DNA from: Unio delphinus
Lineage: Eukaryota; Mollusca; Bivalvia; Unionida; Unionidae
Assembly: GCA_029339505.1 (NCBI GenBank)
Contig: JAQISU010000097.1
Span: 4,539,001 to 4,603,000, forward strand
Length of the DNA: 64,000 nucleotides
Direction of reading: 5' to 3'
The first letter of the stretch is position 1, and every line of letters begins with the position of its first letter. The position numbers were made by a program, and so were the translations under genes. The notes under the pieces were generated by a model. It saw only the letters and a program-made list of their open reading frames with translations, was not told the DNA's origin and ran no database searches. This document shows positions 37,585 to 49,500 of the stretch, in pieces.

Positions 37585-40500
37585 GTCTAAAAGATCTGAC
37601 AAATCTTTGTCATGGCTGATAGCACATGTACCAGAATGGCGGAATGTGTCTGATATCATGGAGCGGTAACATTTGAGAATAACTGGAGCCAGATGTTTCT
37701 CCTTGAAAAGCCAGAGAAAAGTTGGCCAGTTGAGGGACTGTGACACTCAGAGGAACAATGTGAATGATATGGTACCAGTCTCTGAAAACATGCCACTTGC
37801 CCTCGTAAACCTTCAGAGTAGAGGGCCTTCTTGCTCTCGAGATTCTCTCCGCAATCAAAGATTTAAATTGTTTGTCTTGCAAGGCTGTCTGGACAAGAGC
37901 CAAGCTTGAACAAAAAGACGGTCCGGACAGGGGTGGAACACCCCTGGCCGCGGTTGCTTGTGAATACTTGTGCTGACTGTAATCTTCCTGGGTAGATCTA
38001 TCGCCTAGATTGAGTAGATCGGAGACCCAGTAGTTGTTCCATCTGAGAAGGGTAATCAGACCCATCTGACAATTCTGACCCCTTAACTTCTGGATTAATT
38101 CCAGTACCAAGACCGTGGGAGGGTAGGAGAATGACCACAACCCTTCCCAGGTGATTGATCGAGCATCCACGACCCAAGCTTCTGGGTCTGGAACCTGTGA
38201 GATGAAAGGTGGAGAATTTGCTATTCCACCTTGTTGCAAAGATCAATCATCGGACGTCTCCAAAGTGTGTCGATTGGAAGAAAGTCCGATTGATGGAGTG
38301 ACCATTCTGTGTGTCTGAATTGTACATTGAGGTGGAGATTGTCGAAGCAATGTAGAAACTGCCAGTTCAGATTGCACAGGTCTGGTGATTGGTGTCCCCT
38401 TGTTTTGAGGCAAGGCACCACCACAATGTTGTCTGACATAATGAGGGCAGTTTGTAATAAGAGTTGATCCTGCCCGAAATGAAAGGCATTGATGACAGCC
38501 GTTATTTCTGAAAGGTTGATGTGGAAAGGGCTCGCCCCTGGCACCCACGTGCCGCTGACAGTATCTAAGTCCGGCAACAGGTGGGCACCCCAACCGTAGG
38601 AATTAGTGGCAGAACATACCGTTATCCCCTTGGGGTATCTCCAGAGTAATCCCTGTGGACAGCCTACAGGGGTTGTGCCATTGACTCAAGAATGATCGTA
38701 TCTCTGGCGTGAGCATGACTGTTTTCTGGGATCGAAGGGACTTGAAAATGGCGCAATTACGCTAGCAAAGTCCTTTGTAAAGGGCGCCTAAAAGGACGGC
38801 TGAGAGGGATCAAGTCTGCTGTCGCATTGAATAATCCGAGGATCTGCAACTCTCTCGCTAAAATGCGCATCCTGCCGGAAACGGACTCTACGAGTGCAAT
38901 TAACTCGAAGAAGCCTTACCAGATTCAGATCGGGAGAAACTCCACACCCAGATGGACCAAAATCCGGATTGGACAGATCAGACTTTATCCAGTTCACGAG
39001 AAAGCCTATATGACGTAAAGTGATATAAGATCGTTTCTGCCTTTGAGCAGAGTAGAACTTGACAGATGTTACTGGAGGATGTCGTCCAAATATACTGCCG
39101 ACGCAATAGATGAAGTCGAGCGGAACAGGGTGACGACGTAATCCATAACCTTGGTACTAGCCCAAGGGCTTAAATTTAGGCCAAAAGGTATGACATGGAA
39201 CTGATAAGCCTAGTCCCGACAAGCACAACGGAGAATGTCCGCAACTCGTGGGATAGGGACGTGAAATGTGCGTCGGTCATATCTAGCCAGCATATGATGG
39301 GGTTTAAGCGACGTGCCCTTCATACATGCGTCACGACGTATCAGGTCTAGGTTGGCAGAAGCAGTCAGCGCATTGGCCATGGAATGGTGAGCTGCCCTGT
39401 TAAGAACCCTAGCTAACCGGGCCGTCGAATCCCAAGCATGTTCATTGCCAGATTTATCAGCGATCCTGAAAATGGCTAGGGAGGTTAGATCTAACAGTGA
39501 AGACGTAGCGACTACATTTCGAACCAGCTTGGACTTGGCATTGAACACCGTTTAGTCCACTTTATAAGACAATGGAGCAGACATATGGACTGCTGCCATA
39601 TTTTTATCCAGAGCCGGGACCTCAGTACTGAACGCACCGGAGTGAGTTTTGTACCATCGACCTGAAAACGACGCTGGTACTTGGCTTTCAGAAAAGAAAA
39701 ACCTTAGCAATTCCTGGATCCCCTATGCGTGTCGACAGACGGTCATTAATTTCCTTAATTTTGTCGACTGGGGAAGGAGGCGGAAGGATAGAGTCTCTTC
39801 CCCCTCATCCAGATCGACCGACGCTCTAACCTTATAGTCGGTAATGGCAGCAGGAGGTGGAGGGCATTCTGAAGGGGCCAACACCTTATAAATTTCCTCC
39901 ACTGCGGCTTTGAAGTTGAACTCAGTCCGTTCCATAGTTGGATCTGCATACCGCTGATTTGCCTGCGACTCATCGCACTCACTATGTACATAATCTTGCT
40001 CTGGTAAAGCATCCATATCGGGGTAATGCATACCAGGTGGCATAGATGACTCGATTCCATCATCTCTGATAAAGGCATTCACTCTCCCTTGTGGATGAGC
40101 TGTTAGCCTATGGACGGCCGGCAATGCCGAATGAATTGATTGGCATATGTTTGGCCTGAATGACTGCGACGGGCCGGCTATGACCCGCACCGACCGCTCG
40201 AATGGTCGGGTTGGATCGAGAGATTCCTCGCCAACTATCTGTGTCATGGTAGTGATATGTAACCGGTAGTACGGATTGACAGACGGAAACATCATTAGAA
40301 TCTTCGTCAATCCGATTTGTGCGGATTGCGGTATGATAAAAGTCCCCGTGCTGGTACAGCGGTATAGTCGGATGGACTGGTATAAGACTAAAATCTCCAT
40401 ACGGTTGGACGACCGGTGCCTGTTGGGCTGGACGGCCGGAGCCGGATGAACGGTCAGTGCCGGCAAGTGTCGGCTGAAAGCTTGGCTGGACGACCGGTGC

Positions 40501-43500
40501 CATATGGGCTGAACGGTCATTGCCGGATCGCCCGGTGCTGGTTAGTGCCGGCGGGAAGGTCTGCTGGATGACCGGTGCCATATGGGCTGAACGGTCATTG
40601 CTGGATGGACGCCCGGTGCCGGATGTTGCCGACTGTAAGGTAATAACAATTACATAATGCTTATGTGGTGCGTCCAGCACTACGCGCCCATCTACCATTC
40701 GCTCAGAGGGAATGTTGGTTCTGGTACAGCTTGCATATCTGTACAGCATACAAGGTGACTTAGATGACGCAATTCTGTCATAATTGACACTTTCACTAAA
40801 TCTCCCTTGTGGAGAAGCCGTGAACATATGGACGGCCGGCACTGCCGGCTGATTGAACTGGCGGATGGTCGGCCTGAAAGACCTGTTCTGGTAAAAGCTG
40901 TCATATCTGGGTAGCACATACCAAGTGGCATAGATAACTCAATTCCGTCACCTCTGATAATATCACTAATTCTCCCTTGTTTTAAAATCACACCGTCACG
41001 TATTTGACATGAGGGGAGGTGTACACCGGCAATACCGACTAATTTGTCTGGTATATGGTCGGCCGGAATGTCGGCGAAGGTCCGGCTATGACCGGCACCT
41101 GACTCTCGAATGGTCTGATTGGAGGGAGATTCATCTATAACATATCTCTCATGGTAGTGATATGTAACCAGTAGTGTAGATTGACTGACGGGTACATCAC
41201 TATAATCTCCGTAAATCCGATGTACAGCCGGTGCAGGTTGATGCCGGCTGGAAGACCGGTGCCATTTGGGCTTAACGGTCGTTGCCGGATGGTCGGCCGG
41301 TGCCGGTTGATGCCGGCTGGAAGGTCGGCTGGACGACCGGTGCCATTTGGGCTGAACGGTCGCTGCCGGATGGACGGCCGGTGCAGGTTGATGCCGGCTG
41401 GAAGGTTGGCTGGACGACCGGTGCCATTTGGGCTGAACGGTCGTTGCCGGATGGACGGCCGGTGCCGGTTGATACCGGCTGGAAGGTCGGCTGGACGACC
41501 GGTGCCAATTGGGCTGAACGGTCGTTGCCGGATGGACGGCCGGTGCCGGTTGATGCCGGCTGGAAGGTCGGCTGGACGACCGGTGCCATTTGGGCTGAAC
41601 GGTCGTTGCCGTATGGACGGCCGGTGCCTGTCGACGCAGGCTGGAAGGTCGGCTGGCCGGCCGGTGCCATTTGGGCTGAACGGCCGGTGCCTGTTGATGC
41701 AAGCTGGAAGGTCGGCTGGCCGTCCGGTGCCATTTGGGCTGAACGGACGGTGCCGGATGGACGGTTAATGCAGGTTTGCCTGCTGAAGTGCCGGCTGAAC
41801 TGACGGTGTCGGCTGGACTGACAGCTGGAAGGCCGGCGAAAGTGCATATTAAAATGGATCCAATTGATCCAGCATAGACTCCATGCGTCCTGACTTACAG
41901 GCCCGAAAGCCATGTACGGATCTGCGGTGAAATTTACACCCACTGGGCAGCCTAAACCATGTCAACATAATTTCCTCCATTTCCACATTGCCAACACCCA
42001 TTTTGCCATTCATGCCTTCGTTGTCGACTTTGCTTACTGAAACGACAAAAGAAGAGAACAAAGCACAAATTAAAAAATTCAGCATATTATTAATTCGATA
42101 ATACTATAACCGTTATTAACGGAGTAGTCAAATTATTCCATGCCATGTTAACTCTTAATGACAACACTAGTTATCGCCGTGAGCGTGTTGCAATGGTTCG
42201 TTCAAGACGAAGTCTACTGAAACGAAAAAGATGATAAACAAAGCACAATTAGCAATTCAGCACGCTATTAAGTCGCTATTACCATAACCGTAACTAACGG
42301 AGGAAGTGAAATGATTTAGTGTCGCGTGAACTCATGACTTCAACATGAATTCCGCCAAAGCACAAATTAAAAATTCAGCATATTATTAATTCGATAATAC
42401 TATAACCGTTATTAACGGAGTAGTCAAATTATTCCGTGCCATGTTAACTCTTAATGACCACACTAGTTATCACCGTGAGCGTGTTGCAATAGGTCGTTCA
42501 AGACGAAGTCTACTGAAATGAAAAAGATGATAAACAAAGCACATTTAGCAATTCAACACGCTATTAAGTCGCTATTACCATAACCGTAACTAACGGAGGA
42601 AGCGAAATGATTTAGTGTCGCGTGAACTCGTGACAACACGAAGTCCGCCATTAAAGTCGCAAATTGGTCGTTCAAAGACTTTTTTGAAGTCTACTGAAAC
42701 GTCAAAGAAGATAAATAAAGCACATATTATCAATGCAGCACGTTATTAGTCGCTAATATCGTAAACGTTACATACGGAATAAGCGAAATTATTGAGTGCT
42801 ACATGTATTACATGCTAGTACCGCCATAAGCGTGCTTTGACCACGTTGCAACCTGGTCCGAAGTCTAGAAAAGGTGACAAAGTCACTCAAATTGGAAAAT
42901 ATTGTAAAATAATGTATACGACCTGTTGGGGAATGAATATCCAACACAGTAATTCCAAATTTAACTTCGGATGGTCAGAATTTACACTAAGATGGCTTGG
43001 ATTCATTGGAGGTCTAATTGTACGTGTTTACACACAACAAGCGAAGCTAAAAAACTAAAGAAGCGACACCTAACGGGCGGCAAGGGGAGGTAATGGGCAA
43101 GAGTTATTGCCCTTTGTCTATATGACATAGACAGGAAAGACGAATTTTCGTCTTTCGGTAGGGCTGGATTCGCGAGGTAGCAGGCTAATATCCCCCTAAA
43201 GTAATGTGATTGGGGAACGTATTCAAAGGAGAAACAGACATGCTAAAATGTTAAAATTCATAAGTTACAAGTGGCACGATAACTTTATGCAAGTTGTTTA
43301 CCCAAATCAGATATTCTGAATCAAAGGTACCATATGATATCAACTTTCAAGTAAACAAGTATATCAATATCAAGCTTAATTATTAGTCTAAGACGAACGA
43401 ATTAGGATTCAACTAAAGTGAATGGTATTAAAGTTAATTGAATTATGTATTTTTCAATGACAATTAAATTCAGTGAACCAAAAACTTTTGAATTGTGATA

Positions 43501-46500
43501 CCACTCATCTGAGAACACAATGCAAGCCAGGGATTAGCCGTATAGTACATATTTGTCCTTAAAAATGTTAATAACAACAAGCTGATAACTGACAACCTTT
43601 CTCGTAATAAATTACCAGACATTCAAATGGTTACTTAACTGCGATTTGCAAAAATTGTTTCATAAGTCATTCCATGTAGAAAACTGAAATAATAGCAGAA
43701 GTCCCACCAGATGACTGACATTGAAGTTCAAAAATCATTTTATTAAAAGATTCATTTTCAAAGTAAAGTCCTCCTTGATTGTTTGACAAAAAATATAAAT
43801 TTAACTCAGGTTCAACTGTATGTTCTTTAGTCAATATTTGTATTTTTATATCATAGGCCACTCAAATACAATTTTGCCATTAAACACTCACCCGCTACAG
43901 GATGCCCCATGTAAACACGTCCTTCCACAGTCATCTGTGACATTGATATCCACATTGGGCATAGAAGACAGCAACTTCTTTACACAGTCTATATAACCAT
44001 TCAGAGCTGCCACATGGACTGGTAACATACCATTGGTCCCTCGCCTAAAGTATACAGTACAAAACACTTTGGACCAGTCAACATTACATTGTAAGCATCT
44101 GGCAAGATTTTGGGTATACTAGAAGTTAACTAGTGCTATAGGTAAACAGTGCAAATTTTCCCACTCAATATAAACTGTATACCAAACTAACACTCTAACA
44201 GCTGAAAAGAATTTCCAGGAATGCAAGATCTGACCATTTCATCCTTATAACTGTGGAGTGCTGAACTCATGAAGATTTGTTTAAAGTAGCTTCTGCAGTG
44301 GACATAATGGTTTTCAACTTGGTACCAGTTTCATTTAGGACCAACCAAACACCACAAGACATTTTCTCTTGAAATTTGTTTGTTTGTTTGATTAGGATTT
44401 TTAACGTAGCTTTAACATTTTTTCAGTCATATCGCTACGATGTCTGCAGTGAGGCAGTTTATAGTGATGTCTAGCACTGAGACATCATGCCGCAGACATG
44501 TAGCATGATGTCTCACCCAGTCACATTATCCTGACACCAGGCCGACCAGTCCTAACACTAACCTCTTAATGCTGAGCATCAAGCGAGGCAGCTGTTAGTA
44601 CCATTTTTGTAAGTCTTTGGTATGACTCGGCTAGGAAGGAGTAGAAATAACAAGATTTTCACTATAATCAATGTGGCAAGTATATGAATGTCTGCCATTA
44701 GGACCATCCAGACATCACTAGAAACTGTTTAGTCAAACCACATTGATATAACATTCCACCGTTCACATGGAGCAATATTTTCAAGATGGCAACTGTTAGG
44801 ATATATTGGACATCAGCACCATTTTCATTTAGGATCAACGGGTCATCATTTCAAGTCCCATGGCAATTTGACATTCCAATCAGCAGAAATAGCAGAAGGT
44901 TGCTCATTTAGGTCCAACTATATGTCCATAGCTGCCAACCCCTGAGCACAAAAATACTGATTACTTGTGACAAAAATACTGATTTTCAGGAAGAAATACT
45001 GATTTTTTAAAATTTTAATGCATATGTAATTTTACGTATACAACCATCAGTAACTGTGTCTTACATAATTATTTAATGTCAAAGATGCACGTGTTGCACA
45101 CTTGTACGATTTAGAGTTGCACAATGTTCTATTCGGGTGCCCATTCAGAAGGTGCAAGAGTGTAACACACTCAAATACAAACTGTTTATAGGAGCCCTTT
45201 CCACGCCTTGTTTCTTTTTCAATCATTGATTCCAATGTACCAACTTTCATTGATTACCTCAATTCTGAGATTTATCTATTGATCTGTTTTCGTTAAAGCA
45301 TAAGAGTGATCCTTGCGATTTTAATGTCTGGAAAACGTGTGAAAAATAAATCTCCAGCAACAATAGTAACTGAAAAAGGAAGGTTTATTTCTAAAAGAAA
45401 TTTAATAGATCAAATTTTGATCGATGTACATTAAGGTTCTCTCTGGCATTTATCTACGTTGTAAGTTCAGGCTGAGCTGTGTGTGATGAAACAGGAAGCA
45501 GATGTTTATTAGCTTTTTCGTGCTCTTGCATTTCATGGGCATGCCCAATAGCGAAATCACGTTACACACTTTGTAAAACGTCAAGTTTTCTCCTTTTCTG
45601 TTATGTTTTCAAAAATCTAAAAGACAGCACAAATGTCTTTCCAGTTGTTTCCTTCTATTTTTCCTGAAGAAAATTCTGAATATTCCGCTTTCCTATTTAA
45701 CATGGTTAGAAGCTGAATATTACGAAAACGAGATACAGCAACAGCGGTAACTATTGCGAAATCCAATATGGCGGATAACGACAGGCATGGTAACCTCGAT
45801 TTCGAATGAACCAATCGTATTGTAGAACTTTATTCGTATACACAAGTGATATATTATATCAAAATAGAACCAAATGCCCGTTCTAAACTGACAATTCCAA
45901 AGAAATTTTATTATTATTTTTTTAAATTAGAAAACGTATTTTTTGCCCAAAAAACGTACACCCGTATTCAGGTCCAAAATACGGGACAAATACGGAAAAA
46001 ATGGGACAGTTGGCAGCTATGTATGTCATAAATCTTCTAACAAAAATGCAATAAGGCTTTCAGGAGGATTTTCAAGATGGCCACACTGGCAGCCATTTTG
46101 GACATCAGATCAGAACTCTTATATTTTGGACTGACTAGACATCATAAGAAGTCTTCTGGTAAAAACCTTATAGTAATAGTACTTTCCGTTTAGGAGGGTC
46201 GCATTACAAGATGTTCAATATGGCCACCATTTTCATTTAGGACCAACTACACATTATAAGGAGACTTTTCCGTGAAAACACCATGTTGATGTAACCACCC
46301 ATTCATGAGGAGAAACGATAAGAAAATTTTTAAGATGGCTACTTTAGTGGCCATATGGGATTTCTTAGCTATACCAATTACATTAAACAACTAGACCATG
46401 GGATGAATGTGTGTGTAACATTTCATGGCAATCCTCCAAGTAGTCTAGCTATAACAAACTTTGCTAACATTCGGACAGATGATGAACAATGGACCAGCCT

Positions 46501-49500
46501 ATATGCTTTACTCGTCAACAACCAGTAAAGCTTAAATTCAGTCCGAGTCAGGTTTCCCCATTGCAATCTAGTTTTCTATATTTAATTATGTACGTAAAAT
46601 CTAGGATAAATGTTCAATGAAGTAATTATATTTAATCGCTATAAACTTGTTCATAGAACAAAATAATGCTAAACAAACCTCATAGGGTCTGCCCCGTTTT
46701 CCAATAATGTGTTGATTAGTAGCTCATGGCCATATCGGGAAGCTATGTGTAGTGGTGTGTTACCAACTTTATCACAGGCATCTATCTCAGCCCCTGTCAA
46801 AGTAAAACTGTCATTAGTAACCATGCACAAAATACTTGTTGACATTTCATCACTAATTACAGGTATGCAACACACCATCTAATCACTAATTACAGGTGTG
46901 CAACACACCATCTAATCACTATATACAGTGATGCAATGATTCCTTAAAATATTTTTAGTCATAATTGGATTTCAGATAAAGCTACATTTTCATATGGTCC
47001 GGTCAGACATCATACAAAGTCATATGTGAAAATCCCTTGTCAATACCATGGCGGCAATATCTGATGCAAGACTGGCACCATTTTGATTTGGACTAATCAG
47101 ACATCATACAAAGTCATATGTAAAAATCCCTTGTCAATATCATTGTGGCAATATTGGACGCAAGACTGGCACCATTTTTATTTATGATTAAATCATCATG
47201 AGACCAATTGTAAGGAATGCTGGCATAACCATCTGTTTAGGTGGAATAACATTCTGAAACTGGCCAATATGGCGGTGACACTGGATGTCCAAGCAAAAAT
47301 CATTATGGACTAAATTGACAGAAAATCAACTTGCTGTGCAACTCCATATAATTAATAATTAGTAGTAGTGATAAAAAACTTGTGTTAATGGATGGACAGA
47401 TGAAAGACAACAGGTCAACACACAAGTTCTTCTAGTCTATGACCAAACAAAATGAACAACAGTAAAACTGTTTTAAAAAAGTACCTAAAAAGGCCTGACA
47501 TGTGATTTTAAATGCATGAAGGATAATTTAAATACATATTTCTTTGCTGGAGTACTAAAACAATTCTTAAACATAAACTTCAATCTGCTAACTATAAAAC
47601 AACCGAGTATCATGGTTTTTTGCTCATAAATTGCAACAATAAAATTTGGTAATAAAATAGACAGGCATAGTCTAATCAACAAAGATCAGCAAAATTTAAA
47701 CAAAGTTCATTACATATGAGCCTTAATAGAAACTTCAACACAAAGTTTAGTCTACATCCACTAATGGAGATCTATATGACAACCACTACTAGGATGGTTG
47801 ATGACCTAAAAATAGAGAATAAAACTACTTTTTCCTAAATGATGTACAAGAATAAATTTATAATTATGAAAACCTTTTGTAAAATGTTCAAAATGTCTTC
47901 ACCAATTTATCACAAACTGTATGTAAGGACACACATGGAAGTTGGAACTAAAGAAAACTTTCTGAGCACAGTATCACACAGTGGCATCATCTACGATGAG
48001 GAGGGAGAAGTCATATTGTAACTTTTATCCCTGATGTTTTATTATACAATTCATTTCTCTTTGGAAACTTGTTTAATAATAATAAAAATAATAATAATAA
48101 TTATCATCATCACAAGAGTACTTCAAAGGAACTGATGTTCTACTGACCAAAGAAAATTTCAAGAAAGTCTTTATAACTGGCAAGTGTTGAAACCATCTGT
48201 AATATTACACAAATGACATCATTTTCACATTAGCCGCTATGGCAGTCATACTTGATTTAACATTTGCACCATTTTCATTTAGGACAAACTTTTTAAATAA
48301 TAATAATATAGATAACAATAAAAAGAATCCCTCAAAGGAAATGATGTTCTACTGTCCAAAGAGAATTTCATGTAATTCAAAATAAGAATACTTCTTTATA
48401 AATGGGGAGTGTTGAAATCATCTCTGATATTCCAAGAATGATAATATTTTCATATTAGCCACTGTGGTAGCAGCCATATTGGATTTAATGTTACCACCAC
48501 TTTCATGTAGGACAAACCCGACATAATAAGAACACTATTGCTGAAAACTCTATAATGTCAAGATGGTGAATATGGCCAGATATCAGCATAACTTTCCTTT
48601 AAAACCAGCTAGGTATCATAATTAGTGTTCCGATGAAAACCCCATGTTGATATGTAACAATACGATTTAAAAGATAGCTACTATGGTGATCAGCTTGGCA
48701 CTATTATCATTTACTACTAGCTAAAGGTCCTAAGATGCCGTCTGATGTGATTTTTATCTATCAATATGATATTCACAATGGACACAATGCTGGCATTATT
48801 GAATATTAGAATGGTACAATATTTATCCAAGATGAACCAGAAGCCATAAGTAGTCTTCCAGTTAAAACCCATTTTAAAAGAGAAGTGACAACAAGATCTT
48901 CAAGCTGGCAGCCATTGTGGATATTTTGGATGACCAAGCAGCACCATTTATCCAGGACGAACTAAAAATCATAGGTCTTTTAGTAAATTCCCCATGCTGA
49001 TATGCCCATCCATTCAGGAGGAGTACTAACAACAAGATTTTAAAGATGGCTGCCATGGTGTCTATTTTGGATATTCAAGCAGGACCATTTTCAGTAAGGA
49101 CAATCTAGACATAACAGAAAGTCTTTTAGTGAAATCCCCAGATTGATATGACCATCCATTCAAAATGAGTAGCATTAACAAGATTTTCAAGATGATTGTC
49201 ATGATGGCCATATTGGATGTACAAGCATCACCATTTTTGTTCAAGACCAACTAGACTATGAGATGAATTGGTGTTTAAAGTTTCAATGAGGATTAGCATT
49301 GGCAAAGTTGTGCTAAGTAGAGACAGGGATGACGGACAAGAAAATCCCATAAGTTCTTCTCATCTAAAGCTAAAAATTATAAAGACTTTGGCCACATACA
49401 CGATTTCAACTTAATTCAATCTTTTGTTGTAAATTTTAGCATGCAAATTTCCAGAAAGCTATTAACTAACAACTAATGGTATCATCTGCAAAACAATGAT

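Larger units (their letters stand above)
36294..43234 (-). mobile_element. DIRS-like retrotransposon, copy 2 (6.9 kb, non-functional)
   Basis: Closely similar to copy 1 along its whole length, with ITRs at 36336-36505 and 43045-43214 and an ICR at 36563-36655. It lies in the intron between exons G and H, also sense to the gene. Private changes include a 49-bp RNase H deletion, a T run of about 28 (37553-37580), two stop codons in RT, and a duplicated leader block (about 42350-42440). No target duplication is visible: the flanks read TTTCAGCA and CAGACATGC around a shared AAA. Confidence 0.93.
44640..49330. repeat. Diverged intronic repeat family (AAGATGGC / GACCAACTAGACATCAT)
   Basis: Blocks near 44700-44930, 46060-46460, 46990-47300 and 48180-49320 share the order TTTTCAAGATGGC(T/C), GCCAT, TTGGA, CACCATTTTCATTTAGGACC, AACTAGACATCATAAG, CCCCATGTTGATATGACCA, CCATTCAGGAGGAG. 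The period is roughly 150-200 bp and divergence is high. Exon F lies among the blocks. Confidence 0.65.
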
